Positions 12,199 to 24,330 of a stretch of DNA of 64,000 nucleotides are shown one piece after another; the stretch's first letter is position 1; every line of letters begins with the position of its first letter. Source of the DNA: Amborella trichopoda. Its lineage: Eukaryota; Streptophyta; Magnoliopsida; Amborellales; Amborellaceae. The notes beneath the pieces are model-generated. The model worked only from the letters and a program-made list of their open reading frames with translations. It searched no databases and was not told the origin of the DNA. Both the position numbers and the translations under genes were made by a program. Location of the stretch: the NCBI RefSeq assembly GCF_000471905.2, contig NW_006499799.1, positions 3,128,722 through 3,192,721 on the forward strand. Direction: 5' to 3'.

Positions 12199-13378
12199 CC
12201 TACTATCCCTTAGTTGGATCACTCTTGTTTGGCTAGTTTCTTCTTTATCTGCTTTCATTCTCTTGCCACATTCACTTATGGCTACTAGGTTCTGTAACCC
12301 ATTTATCCGGATGGGGGATTTTCTTATCCCCTTATTCGAGAGTGTCCCTAGGGAACAAGGTCCTTCAACTTCGTTCCCAACCATCCTCTTGAGCAAAGAC
12401 CCCTTGTTTGGCTCCTAGGTCTTAACCTGGACCGGTGTGAGGAGGGATTTGAAGGTCCGTCACTTCCCATCTCTTCACTTTGGTGGAAACTCCAACAATG
12501 TGCCTTGCATGGGCGACACTTATGTTGCCCCACACAGCATGCATCCAACCACTGGCAAGTCACTTGCCGGTCGTGTTTCTGAGGTATGCCGGAAGGCTGC
12601 CCAGTCCCTTTCTGCAAAAGGCAAGCAAGTTGCCATTGCTTCTGCGGTCTCCATAAGGCTACCCCCCACATTTCTGCACCATTGGTTTCTATCCCAAAAG
12701 GCTCAGCACTTCGAGGTGGAAACCTTACGGTCTCTACCCCTCACACACACCACAAGGCTCGTGGGTCACCTACTCGAGTCACACCTCGGGGCAACCATCC
12801 TATTGCCTCAAGACCATGTTCAAAATCAAATCGTCCAAGGCCAGATCCTGCGCATGCCACTCATGTGCATCTTACTGCTCTGAGCAATGCCATTATTGTG
12901 CCAACCCGACAACCTTCACGTCCTCCTCCTATGCACACACAAGCGCACCCTGTAAGGGGCAGGCCGGCACCTGTTCTCTTACAGACACTTGCTCGTAGTT
13001 CTCAGCCTCTTAAGGCCAAATCACTTGCACGAGCTCAGGTTGACCCTCAGGTCTCCCATAATCCTTCTTCAGGGGGTGCACACACGTCGCCATCTTAGAC
13101 GTCCCCTCGTCCTCGACTCAGGCCTCCTCGTAAGTTGACCCTGCCCTTGCCTGCTCCTCCTTCATCGAGTAAGCACCTCCAGCCTTGGTACTCGAAATTT
13201 TTCTCTAAGAGTACCATCTTAAACCAGCCCCAACACATTGGTCATGTCTCTCGAGCTCATAAGAGAGCTCGGAGCATGGACCTCACAAAAGATTGAGGCC
13301 TTCATCCTCCCCGGCCCAAGTTAACTCTAGTTTCTGACCCTCATCCATTGCCGCACCTGATAGAGACAGCTCTCTCCT
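12199..13378 (+). other. C leader, with a possible ORF1-like region
   Basis: This leader is shared with A (32808-33486) and, on the minus strand, with E (about 57350-58178). A 170-residue open frame at 12586-13098 is rich in Pro, His, Ser and Arg and has no recognised domain. Some Tat-lineage elements, such as Ogre, have an extra open frame before gag, and this could be its relative. It could also be chance, since other frames overlap it. The start of gag is not clear from the sequence. Confidence 0.45.
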
Positions 13379-15070
13379 ATGCCAGAAGAGTTGACCTGCC
13401 GTGACCTAGAACGCAGTTTTGGCGCAGTTTTGACCAAGGCAGTAAAAATAGCCAATTTTGACGACCCTCTTCACTTGAATCCCTTCTACCTCCTTCAGAT
13501 GATGAAGCCTCTAGAAGAGCTCAATGAGCCCTGTGCTATGGTTGTTGTTGCAGAAGAAGACTCAGCCACTCAACAGCCATGGTCCCAAGACTATCATGAA
13601 TCGACTCCTCAAACACGGTCCCAAGACCATCGAGAATCAGTCCAAACGCGATCTGTGTACAAAAGTCGAGTTCAGTTAGGCCATGCTGACCCCTGACTGA
13701 CTGACCTACCATGTACAACCCGTCAAGCTCGCAAACCCTCTGTTGCCACTAACGTCGACCCCCATAATGAAACAGTCAGCGTAATGGTCGTAAGCGAGCT
13801 CGGTGAGGTGCTGGAGGATCATATGAACAAGTTCAAGGACATGGTGCACGTGATGATGGAGAAGATCGATCGTATTGACGTGGCACGCCAGTCGGCTAAC
13901 CATGAGGTCAATTACCATCACTTTGATGGTGTACCACCACGGCACCGTCCTTCGTTTACCTCACAGGACAATTTTTTCCCTCATCTGGTTTCTCAGTCAG
14001 ATATTGACGCTATGATCACCCATAGCCTAAGAATAGAAAAATTATGGGCATACAGGGTGTGAGGCCTTATCAAAGACCATATCCTTCTTATATTGATCAG
14101 GTCTCATTCTCCTTAGACTTTATGAAAGGGCAGTTTCCTCTATTCAGCGGAACCACCTCCCCAAACCAGCATATCACCCACTTCCTGACAGCATGTTAGG
14201 AAATAGTAGATGACGTGAGACTTCTTCTCCGCCAGTTCGTTGAGCCTCTTGATGGTCCAACATTCTAATGGTATGCCCGACTTCCTCCAAACTCGATACA
14301 TATATGGGAAGAGATGGAGAAATTGTTCTATCAACTCTTTTATGAGGTCGAGAGAGAAGTTCAGACCATCGAGCTTCTCACCTTGACTCAAGAGCCTGAT
14401 GAGCCCATAGATCAGTTCATTTCAAGATGGAGAAACTTAGCTTCCCGCCATCCTAGTCCTATGCCCAAGAAGGAAGCAGTCCAAACTTGCATGTGAAACA
14501 TGTGACCTGAAGTCGCTCTACACGTCGAGACCTCTAGTCTGACCTCATGTCAGAGTTGATCTCTAAATCAGTTCTCATAGAAAGTTTTTCACGCCATCAT
14601 GGTGGGGCACGACAACCTTCTACAAGTTCAGCAAACAACCGGGGCAATGGTGGCTCTCGGAATAACACAGAGGACAATCAACAGAAAGGGGTAATTAGTG
14701 CAGCCGTTATGGTCACTGATTCAAAGAAGGCTCCCTCTCAAACTTCGGACCCCTCTAAAGAGCTAAGCACAGTGAAGTTAACACCCTAGGCTGGCATGCA
14801 GCAACAGTCGTACAATTGGGTACCTCCAGCAACCAACTTTGATCAGAGTGATTATTTCACCAGGCATAAGAATAAAGTCTATCCATTCGAGAAGGATTGG
14901 GTCCCTGCACTGTTCCAATTATTATTGGAGTAGAATATGATCCAGCTTCCAAAATCTAGTGTCCCTGACTAATTTGGCCTTGACTCTCAGGCAAATTATT
15001 GTGCCTACCATCAGAGGATCAATCATCCCACAGATGACTGCTACACGTTGATGGATATCATTGAGGCCTG
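13379..15070 (+). pseudogene. Element C gag remains
   Basis: The N-terminal stretch (13379-13696) contains YKSRVQLGHADP, which recurs in E's gag (YKNRVQSGHADP), so this part is coding. The central gag part at 13784-14496 contains EVEREVQTIELLTLTQ followed by FISRWRNLASRHPSPMP. This helix-rich pattern is typical of the retrotransposon gag domain. A zinc-knuckle-like segment, CAYHQRINHPTDDCYTL, lies at about 15000-15050, as in E. The product would be the particle protein. The region is broken in several places. Confidence 0.8.
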
Positions 15071-16680
15071 ATTCTGAAAGGTAAGATAAAGCTTGAAGAT
15101 TTAAAGAGGCCTTTGGGGCAACTGAGGCCTCCCATTCCATAATCATTCAAGAGGACGACGAAATGCAGGGTATCCTCTACACCCTCTGCATTATAATGTT
15201 TCAGGAAGGCATAATCACACTAAAGTAGGCAAGGCAACCCCGCCGCCTTGCTAAGGGAACTAAAGATCGTTGGTGCCCATTCCATTAGATAAGAGGTTGT
15301 TATTTGTCAGAATGCACAACTTCCTTGATATATTCATAGAAAAGATACGTAAATGTCAAGAATTTTACAGCCTCCCCATAAGTGATCCCCAAATCACTTC
15401 CTCATCTGGGCAAGAATACCTCACATGGCAGGACCCTCCGATCAATGACCCAGACTCTGCAGAACCCTTGACTTCCTAGCATGGATGATCTACCATGGCT
15501 GAAGCAGACTCAATTCCTTAAGACGAGAAGCGATTCACCAAGCTAGAGTAGTTTGCTGCCCCAGCGATACCAATCAGACATCACTTAAGAAAACTAGAAA
15601 GAGACACGCACGAAGGGCTGCTCGCCGAAGAAACAAGACCGCTCCACCCACAGTTGAGCAAGAATTTCTCATGCCCCTTCCTCCATTGCCAACTTTGCTG
15701 GACTTCATCCTCGACACGATCCTTTTTTCTTCTTCATCCTGTCAAGAAGATGTCCGCGTGCCATCTTTCACTCAGCAAACGTCCAATGAGGATGACGACG
15801 TTAAAAGCACTCCCCAATGGTCTAAAATAGGGAAAAACCTAAAAGACCCCCTACACACTTCCAATCTTGGTGATAACGTAAAACGCTACCCAGATCGGTT
15901 TGATGAGGGGAATGACCTTAAAAGTCCCCCACTTTCTAACTCTTCTAGACCTTCTTCTCCTGCTTCTCATTCTCTTTCTCCTATGTATTCTTCAGGTACG
16001 ACCTTGATGTGCCCAGACTTCGAGGCTCTCAACCGGGAATTCGAAGGAATCAATATAAGCATGACGCAGCGGAAGCGATTGAGAAACACCCTGGCACAGG
16101 CAGTAGGATTCTTAACAGTTGTCGATGCCCTAACAGTTAAAACCAAGGCAGAACCACCTTCACAAAGAAGCGTAAGAAGTCGAGGCCAACGAAGCCCTCA
16201 TGGCCCCCTAAGCCCGACTTCGAGCAGAGATTAAAAGAGTTGAGGGGGCAATGTTTCTACTCTCATGAAACTTGCTACATGATACAAGTCTATGAAACAT
16301 CAACCCGTGTGGACCAAACACTGCATATAGCTTCTCAAAGGCCGAGTGATTAGCATTGGCATATTTCTTACACTACAATCATTGAATCCCAAATTCCTTG
16401 AGATCTCCAAGACGAACTCCTGCAGTCCGAGAAACAACCCTTGTTTATGGAAGACTCTTCCCTTCCTCAAACGGGGAAAGATGCAGAAATTATAATCCAC
16501 TCTAGGCCTCTATCAAAGGCAAAGATGTCAGGATCATGGATCTCTGCATTTGAGGTCAATTAAAAGATCCTTGAAAACAACGATGAAGAGTTGCAAGAGG
16601 ATCCAGAAGAGTTGGAAGAACGTGGTCAGGCCACAGCTGATGAACTCGAAGAAATAAATCTTGGAGATGAGGAAGACCCT
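15071..16680 (+). pseudogene. C linker between gag and RT, with conserved unknown segment
   Basis: The open part at 15671-16234 (187 residues) is Ser/Pro-rich in its middle. It ends with CPDFEALNREFEGINI and LAQAVGFLTVVDAL. The same block occurs in E at 54526-54780 (minus strand), so it is an inherited coding part of family L. I do not recognise its function. I see no convincing protease core in this stretch of C. An acidic Glu-rich segment (16591-16680) leads into RT. Confidence 0.6.
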
Positions 16681-17640
16681 AGACCTACCTTCATTTCAGC
16701 AAGAATTCCTCTAAATGAGAAAGAGGAGTTCATTGCCATTTTAAAAATGAACCAGGACGTCTTTGCTTGGCATTACCATGAGATGACCAGTTAAGACCCT
16801 CAAGTCGTCGTTCAGCATCTCGGCATTGATCCGACTGTCAAACCTGTTAAACAGAAATCAAGAAGGTTCAGGCCTGATCTTGAAATGCAGATAGATGCCA
16901 AGATAACTAAACTTAGAAAAGAAATTTCATTCGTGACGTCAAGTACTCGAAATGGCTAGCAAATGTGGTTCCAATAAAGAAGAAGAATGGTCAAATTAGG
17001 GTTTGTATTGACTTTCACGATTTGAATACCGCTTGTCTAAGGATGACTTCCCGTTGCCATTCACTGAGATGCTCATCGACTCCACAGCTCATTGTCAAAT
17101 CTTTTCCTTTATGGATGGATACTCTGGGTATAATCAGATAAGGATGGTGCCTGAGGATGAAGAGGCCACAACATTCTTAACTCCGAAAGGGTTCTTCTGT
17201 TACACAATGATGCCTTTTGGGTTAAAGAATGCCGGCATCACATACCAGAGAGCAATGATGATCATTTTCCGAGACATGATGCACAAAGAGGTGGAGTGTT
17301 ATGTGGATGACTTGGTGCTAAAATCCAAAGAGAAGGATGCTCATATGAGAGATCTTTAAAAGGTGTTCAAACGCTTGCATCTCCATCAGCTAAAAATCAA
17401 CCTGCTGAAATGCGCTTTTGGCGTGCGTTCGGGATATTTCTTGGGATTCATCATCAGACATTGACTGCTTGAAGTTGAGTCAGTCAAGATCAAGGAAATC
17501 CAAGAAATGTCGTCACCTACTTCACTTCGAGAACTGTGCTCCCTCCAAGGGCAACTGATCTACATTTGCAGGTTCATCTCGAACCTCTTAGGTCGTTTTA
17601 AACCCTTTACACATCTGCTAAAGAAAGATACACCATTCAT
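16681..17640 (+). pseudogene. Element C reverse transcriptase remains
   Basis: The RT fingers and palm are recognisable: FSFMDGYSGYNQIRM at about 17096-17140, MMPFGLKNAGITYQRAM at about 17210-17260, and the active-site motif YVDDLV at 17300-17317. The region before (16690-17030) fits the RT N-terminus, and the region after (17360-17600) fits the thumb. RT would copy the RNA into DNA inside the particle. The order RT, RNase H, integrase is that of Ty3/gypsy. The region is broken in several places. Confidence 0.9.
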
Positions 17641-18070
17641 CTGAGATGAAGCATGTCAGGCAGCACTTGACGATATCAAACATTATTTACTCAACCCTCT
17701 AGTAATCTCTACACCAGTATTGGGAAAGCCCCTTATTCTATACATGATTGCCTTAGATGAGTCACTCGAAGCATTGTTGGCACAAACAATGAAATGGGAA
17801 AAGAGATTGCGTAATATTACTCAGTCGCAAGATGTAAGGGGCTGAGAAGAATAATCCCCCAATAGAAAAGATGTGTATGGCCCTGATCTTCGCAGTACAA
17901 AAGCTCCGCCATTACTTGCTTGGTCATGAAGTAAAACTTATATCAAAAGCTGACCCTGTAAAGTTTCTCATGACACGTCCATGCTTATCAGGATGCCTTG
18001 CTAAGTGGGCATTATTGCTGATGGAGTTCGATATCATGTATGTCCCACAGAACGCCATCAAGGGTTAGGC
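17641..18070 (+). pseudogene. Element C RNase H (first) remains
   Basis: This follows RT directly. PLVISTPVLGKPLILYM and ALIFAVQKLRHYLLGHEV with the nearby LISKADPVKFLM form the usual Ty3/gypsy RNase H pattern, which removes the RNA strand after copying. Several breaks are present. Confidence 0.8.
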
Positions 18071-18119
18071 CTTGGCTAATTTTCTCGTGGCACACCCCGT
18101 ACCGACAGAATCTCCTTTA

Positions 18120-18737
18120 TCAAGCAACCTCCCCGATGAAGAACTGTTATGTGCTAACCTTGTTCTTGCGTGGGAATTATACTTCGACGGAGCTTTCCAA
18201 TCAGATTGAGAAGGCACTAGAGTAGTATTCCTGACTCTGAGAGGTTGAGTATTGCCACTTTCTTTCTTTCTCGCTCAAGCCGGTTCTCATAATGAGGCAG
18301 AATATCAGACTCATATAATCGGACTCGAGGTAGCCTTCGATCTCGACTTGGAGTAGCTTAAGATCTACTGTGACTCTAAGTTGGTTATTCGGCAACTCAA
18401 AGGGATCTATGATGTGAGAAAAGACACTCTCAAGCCTTATCACGGTACTGCAAAATCATATATCGCCCAGTTTGAAGACGTATCCTTGAGTCACATCCCC
18501 AGGAGGCTAAATTCACAGGACGATGCACTCGCAAAGCTCAGTGCTACAATTCAGTTTTCCTCATCAGGGCCCACGCTTGTTTGGGTGGCAGAATGGAGAC
18601 ACATCGAACTAAGAACCGAGGTCGATGTGGATGATGAGAGAAATATCTTCCATGAGTGTCCCCCTTATCCATTTGGAGCAGTTCTATCGGCTAAAGAAGT
18701 AATCAAAACTGAACAAGCAATAGCACATAGTCAATGA
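18120..18737 (+). pseudogene. Element C second, archaeal-type RNase H (aRNH) remains
   Basis: After the first RNase H there is a second one of the archaeal/plant type: ELYFDGA near 18174-18194, NEAEYQ near 18290-18310, DSKLVIRQLKG near 18373-18405 and SHIPRRLN near 18489-18512. The presence of two RNase H domains between RT and integrase is a hallmark of the plant Tat lineage, and this is my main reason for the family call. The segment is broken. Confidence 0.85.
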
Positions 18738-18852
18738 GTTAAGGGTCAAAATCAGGGACCAGAATTCTTTGAGCCAATGTGTGCAGAAATTGAGTAGGTA
18801 GAAGGTTGGAGAGAGCCCATAAGATCGTGCCGAATGCAATAGCATATGTCGA

Positions 18853-20732
18853 ATGTCCACCAAGTATACCCTCCTCGAAGGAGATGCTCTCTTCAGACGG
18901 TCATTTGACCGCATTCTTCTTAGATGCATCGATATCCAAGGAGCAAGTAAGGTGTTAGAAGAAGTCCACTTAGGCATCAGTGGGCTACACCAGTCCGATC
19001 CCAAGCTCTATGAACAAATACGCAGGTTGGGATACTATTGCCCTTCCATGAAAGTCAATTCCTTAATCTATGCTAAAAAGTGCCAAGTATGCCAAATACA
19101 TTCCAGCCTGGTTCACCAGCCTCCAGAGCCCTTACACCCTACGGTTGCATCATGGCCCTTCTCACAATGGGGTATGGACATTGTAGGGCCTATTGACCCT
19201 CCTTCCGTAATGGGCCATGTTTTTATCCTAGCTGCAACAGATTACTTCTCTAAGTGGGCTGAAGTGGTCCCCCTTGAGAAGGTTCTTGGGACAGAGGTAG
19301 CCTACTTCGTTCGACATCATATCATACATTGCTTTGGAGTGATTGACCGGATCATATCTGACAACGACCCTCAATTTCGGAGTCATCACATTTATTGCTT
19401 AGTTAACCAATTCGGTTTCGAATGGAGGCACTCAACTATCCCTTGGGCAAATGGATTAGCTGAGGCTTTCAATAAGACTATGTGCAATGTCTTAAGAAAG
19501 TCAGTATCAAAAACAAGGAAAAACTGGCATGAGAAGCTTCCCGAAGCCCTGTGGACTTGTCGTTCTACTACANNNNNNNNNNNNNNNNNNNNNNNNNNNN
19601 NNNNNNNNNNNNNNNNNNNNNNNNNNNNNNNNNNNNNNNNNNNNNNNNNNNNNNNNNNNNNNNNNNNNNNNNNNNNNNNNNNNNNNNNNNNNNNNNNNNN
19701 NNNNNNNNNNNNNNNNNNNNNNNNNNNNNNNNNNNNNNNNNNNNNNNNNNNNNNNNNNNNNNNNNNNNNNNNNNNNNNNNNNNNNNNNNNNNNNNNNNNN
19801 NNNNNNNNNNNNNNNNNNNNNNNNNNNNNNNNNNNNNNNNNNNNNNNNNNNNNNNNNNNNNNNNNNNNNNNNNNNNNNNNNNNNNNNNNNNNNNNNNNNN
19901 NNNNNNNNNNNNNNNNNNNNNNNNNNNNNNNNNNNNNNNNNNNNNNNNNNNNNNNNNNNNNNNNNNNNNNNNNNNNNNNNNNNNNNNNNNNNNNNNNNNN
20001 NNNNNNNNNNNNNNNNNNNNNNNNNNNNNNNNNNNNNNNNNNNNNNNNNNNNNNNNNNNNNNNNNNNNNNNNNNNNNNNNNNNNNNNNNNNNNNNNNNNN
20101 NNNNNNNNNNNNNNNNNNNNNNNNNNNNNNNNNNNNNNNNNNNNNNNNNNNNNNNNNNNNNNNNNNNNNNNNNNNNNNNNNNNNNNNNNNNNNNNNNNNN
20201 NNNNNNNNNNNNNNNNNNNNNNNNNNNNNNNNNNNNNNNNNNNNNNNNNNNNNNNNNNNNNNNNNNNNNNNNNNNNNNNNNNNNNNNNNNNNNNNNNNNN
20301 NNNNNNNNNNNNNNNNNNNNNNNNNNNNNNNNNNNNNNNNNNNNNNNNNNNNNNNNNNNNNNNNNNNNNNNNNNNNNNNNNNNNNNNNNNNNNNNNNNNN
20401 NNNNNNNNNNNNNNNNNNNNNNNNNNNNNNNNNNNNNNNNNNNNNNNNNNNNNNNNNNNNNNNNNNNNNNNNNNNNNNNNNNNNNNNNNNNNNNNNNNNN
20501 NNNNNNNNNNNNNNNNNNNNNNNNNNNNNNNNNNNNNNNNNNNNNNNNNNNNNNNGTCAAGAGGCCTATTGTCAAGCATGGCTGGCACAAAGGGAAGTTT
20601 GAGCCTAAGTGGGAAGGTCCCTTTATAGTAAAAAAGGTCTCGCCCAATAGAGCCTACATATTGGCACATCCTGATGGAGAAGAGGCAATGGCCCCTATCA
20701 ACGAGCGATACTTAAAGAAGTATTATCCATGA
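18853..20732 (+). pseudogene. Element C integrase remains, interrupted by an assembly gap
   Basis: The N-terminal zinc-binding region (HxxxxH...CQVC near 18970-19095) is followed by the catalytic core: WGMDIVGPI near 19168-19195, IISDNDPQF near 19351-19377, and NGLAEAFNK near 19450-19476. A C-terminal stretch with WEGPFIV and ERYLKKYYP (20610-20729) matches the usual Ty3/gypsy integrase end. The core would join element DNA to the host chromosome. The middle is unknown because of 983 N, so the length cannot be judged. Confidence 0.9.
19573..20555. other. Assembly gap (983 N)
   Basis: This is a run of N inside the integrase region of element C. Frames that pass through it are not evidence of coding. 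Confidence 1.
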
Positions 20733-22600
20733 TGTGTATTCAAAAGAAAGGGACTTAACATGAAAACAAGAAAGATAGTCCAAACAAAATGCTAACTATT
20801 TTGATGTTTATTGCAGTAAAAATGAATTACAAGTTACAAGAACCCATTGCTAGGGAGGTTACAAATCTCTCGCATCTAAAGATAATAGGACGGTTACAAA
20901 CCAAAACTTGTGCTTTTACTCTTGCATCTAAGAGTAAGAGGTCAGTTATAGGCCACAATAAATGCATGTCCCATGAGGAAGAAACAAACCCACGAAAGGA
21001 ATGACCTCCTCATGAAGAAGAAGAGAAACCACTGGAAGAGTTAGCTTTAATTCATCTGACGAGTCAGAGGATGGTTACAGGCTAAAAGACAAAGCAAAGA
21101 CACTTCAAGAAGAGAGCCTCAGTCCATCCGACGGGTATGTCAAACATACAAGCCAGATACCTCATCTGACGTGTATATCAAACATACGATGTAGGATCCA
21201 TTCAACATGTGTATCAAACATACAAGAGGGGTTGCCCTTGCAAGGAGCTGGCCGATGACAAGAAGCATGCTCTATTCACAGTTGATGCCCTTCCACATAA
21301 CAACATGGACCTCACTGTTGTCCTAAAGGATTTGACTTCCAAAAGGTACAGCAAGCCATGCCCCATCCTACGCCACTTTTTTTCGGCCCATGAACATTGT
21401 CGTACGTAGCTCATCGCTGAGCGCCGCGAACCCTACACGTGACTTACGGCCATACGCGAGAGTCTTTCTTCACATCGTGATAAGCCACATGTGCTGGCGA
21501 GCGTCGACTGAAGCAAACGCTGGTTGTGTTCTCCAAAGGACGGCGCCGGTTGTGCTCCTAGCCTTTAGCGTCAATCACCTTTCTTGAGGTTCAGCGTCAG
21601 TTGTTTCGGCACTCCAAACCGTCAATGCCGGTTGCCTCAGTGCCAGTTGCATCCCTGTTAACATCGGCTCTGTCGTGACTGTTCGCCTCTCGAAACTCCT
21701 CATTTTTCAAAACTTAAGCTTTCACACCTCCTTGATGGTCACACGATTTTCAAGGACGACAAATCACCTCCAGCAACCGTACGGTTTCCTAGGATGACGG
21801 TTCGTCTTCAGCAACCGTGCGCCTTCCCCAAGAAGTTTCACCTCTTGCAGTCGTACGAATCGCCTCCTACGATCGTTCGTCTTCCACTGAAATTGCTCCC
21901 ACATGGCCGAAAACTCATTGGAAAACTTTCCCGCCTATCGTTTTGGCCTGGACTTCACCAGAACCTCTCCGAGAAACCTCGTGACATCACTAATAGTGTC
22001 GAAAAATGGAGATAACCCTATAAAACTCTTAAAAGTGCCCGAAAACTTATGTAACACCATGAGAGGCGTCGAAAAATTTTCACAACCGTCGGGAAGCCCC
22101 TTAAAAATCCCTAGAAAATTCCTAAGATGCACGAAAATGCTCACTGCTGAGTTTCTCGCCTTTTCTACCAAAAAGGAAAATGGCAGCAGGAATTCCCTTC
22201 CCTTTCGTGGAAAACTTCCCAGAGGACTATACTTTCCCTACTACTCTCATTGCAACTTCGCTAAATTCGGGGCAAAGTCCGCATGCCGAAGGTCTTCTCT
22301 ACAAAACCCTTGCTGGAATCCTGTTGCGTGCTGAAGAACCTTCCCTGCAGAGACTATTGTTGAAGTCCCACTGCTCGCTGGAAACTTCAACTGAGCGCTC
22401 TTTCCTCACGTTTAAAGAAAAATTGCGTTTAAGGTTTTTACCCTTAGTGAAAAATAAAGGAAAACAGGGTTTTACCCTCTTATATCGACTACACTGCTCT
22501 CAAAAGCCCTTCACAAACTCGAAATACCAGTTGTGTCCAAGGGAAGCCAAGAGACAATGAGTCGGGTTGAAGCTACACACAAGGCCCGAGGTAACTCTCA
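20733..22600 (+). other. C 3' region, part 1, with antisense promoter-like segment
   Basis: No sense-strand coding is recognised. On the minus strand GATATAAGAGGGTAAAACC (end at 22486) and the following bases align with 47685-47770 of E, where a TATA box precedes an antisense gene. C keeps this control-like segment, but I recognise no plant-mobile-domain sequence in C. The open frames here (21903-22334, 22180-22560) lie in the mirror of E's antisense leader and have no domain. Confidence 0.5.
22479..22486 (-). promoter_or_regulatory. Antisense TATA-like site in C
   Basis: GATATAAG on the minus strand is followed by GGGTAAAA and later AAGGGTAAA, parallel to E's TATAAAAAGGGG at 47685. The conservation in two copies suggests a real antisense promoter. 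Confidence 0.45.
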
Positions 22601-22885
22601 TTGATCCATTCTCAGCGCCGGTTGACGCAGCACCAGGTGAATTTCAATCCATCCCCAATGCCGGTTGAAGCAGTGCCGGGTGAATTTCCAAACAACCTTA
22701 GTGCCGGTTGACTTAGTGTCGGGTGTGTTTCCAAATACAACCTCAGCGTCAGTTGACTTAGCGCCGGGTATGTCTCCAAAACGACCCCAACGCCAGTTAA
22801 CTTAGTGCCGATTGTCGTCAGATAATACCACGGGTCATTCACAACGCCAACTGAATAGTGCCGGTTGTGTTGTGAGAACTCAGCG
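22600..22885 (+). repeat. About 47-50-bp minisatellite with GCCGGTTG core in C 3' region
   Basis: About six copies of a unit contain an AGYGCCGGTTGACTTAGYG-like part and a CCAAAYAACC-like part. Relatives of the same core occur in E at 47255-47490 and 48290-48580. Confidence 0.7.
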
Positions 22886-23424
22886 TCGGTTGAATATTCG
22901 CAATAAGCCATCAATGCTACACATGGCGCCAGGCGTATTTCAAGCAGTGTATGCCCTACCACTATCCCTAGTGGAGTTGTGTACCCAAGACAGGACGTGT
23001 CATCCCTAGTCGACATACACCTAGGCCGTGGCACCTAAACTATGACTTCCCCAATGAAGTTAGGAGTTGTCCCTCATCCCCCACTAGGAGTCACACCAAT
23101 CCTGCGGCCCATCATCTCCAGTAAAGTTGGGTTCATTCTTACTTCCCCAATGCCCATTGGGTGAGCTTCACACTAAGCTACCTTACCCTCAGGGAGTCGG
23201 GTTACCTGTTATAGAATCTCACCTTTCACCCCGAGAGTACGCTTACCCCCTTTAAAACCACACCGAGGTCCACTTCTGCTGGTCATCCTTCATTAGGCCA
23301 CCATTTCCATCTGAGCTCTCAGTTTGTGAATAGTTTTAGCCATTTTATCCCCAAAGATTCGGATTACCTTCCACAAACCTATTCCCTATGAAGCTCCATC
23401 TACATGGTGAGCAACACAATGGTC
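22886..23424 (+). other. C 3' region, part 2
   Basis: This part holds repeated short phrases such as CCCCACTAGGAG and CCCCAATGAAG, related to E 46870-47220 on the opposite strand. No coding or clear tandem period is seen. Confidence 0.4.
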
Positions 23425-24330
23425 TATATGCACGACCCTGTCCAAACTAATGACCTTAAACTGTAGCTGCGGTCCATACTGCAAGACCCTAAACTGCTCA
23501 GCCTCGATCCATACTACATGACCCTAAACTGCTCAGCCACGGTCCATACTGCATGACCCTAAACTGCTCAGCCACAGTCCATGCTGCATTACCTTAAACT
23601 GCTCAGCCTCGGTCCATATTGCATGACCCTAAACTGCTCAGCCTCAATTCTTACTGTATGACCCTAAACTGCTTAGCCTCGGTCCATATTGCATGACCCT
23701 AAACTGCTCAGCCTCGGTCCATATTGCATGACCCTAACTGCTCAGCCTCGGTCCATACTGCATGACCCTAAACTTCCCAGCCTCGATCCATACGACATGA
23801 CCTTAAACAGAATAACCACGGTCCAGCTGTATGACCTTAACACGTCCTAGCCGCATGATAATAAAAGGCTCAGCATCATGGTTCGAACAATATGGCATTA
23901 AACTGTAGTGGAGGTCTAGTTGCAGAACCCTAAACTGCATGGTCCTAGTTGTACAACTTTAAACTGCATAACCACGGTCCAGCTGTATGACCTTAAACCA
24001 TTGTACACGTCCTAGCCACATGACAATAAAAGGCTCAGCACCATGGTCTGAACTACATGACCATAAACTGTAGCGGAGGTCTAGTTGCACGACCTTAAAC
24101 TGCATGGTCCTAGTTGTATGACTTTAAAGTACATAACCACGGTCCAGCTGTATGACCTTAAACCATAGTACACGTCCTAGTCGCATGATGATAAAAGGTT
24201 TAGCACGATGATCCGAACTATATGACATTAAATTGTAGCAGAGGTTAGTCTTAGTTTTATGACTTTAAACTGCATAATCATGGTTCAACTGTATTACCTT
24301 AAACCATAGTACACGTCCTGCTGGCATGAC
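23425..24330 (+). repeat. 35-bp tandem array with a longer higher-order repeat in C
   Basis: From about 23460 to 23830 a 35-bp unit (GGTCCATACTGCATGACCCT, then AAACTGCTCAGCCTC) is repeated about ten times. From about 23816 to 24330 the same words are arranged in a larger unit of about 150-170 bp, about three copies. This is the mirror of the array in F (63230-64000) and of a worn one in E (46480-46860). Tandem repeats in 3' untranslated parts are known for Tat-lineage elements. Confidence 0.85.

Noticed and set aside
19392-20669. Minus-strand and alternative-frame long frames
   Set aside because: They are open only through the 983-base gap. The plus-strand integrase explains the flanks.
23425-24330. 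Repeat-spacer look of a CRISPR array
   Set aside because: The period is continuous, with no unique spacers, and the context is a plant retrotransposon.
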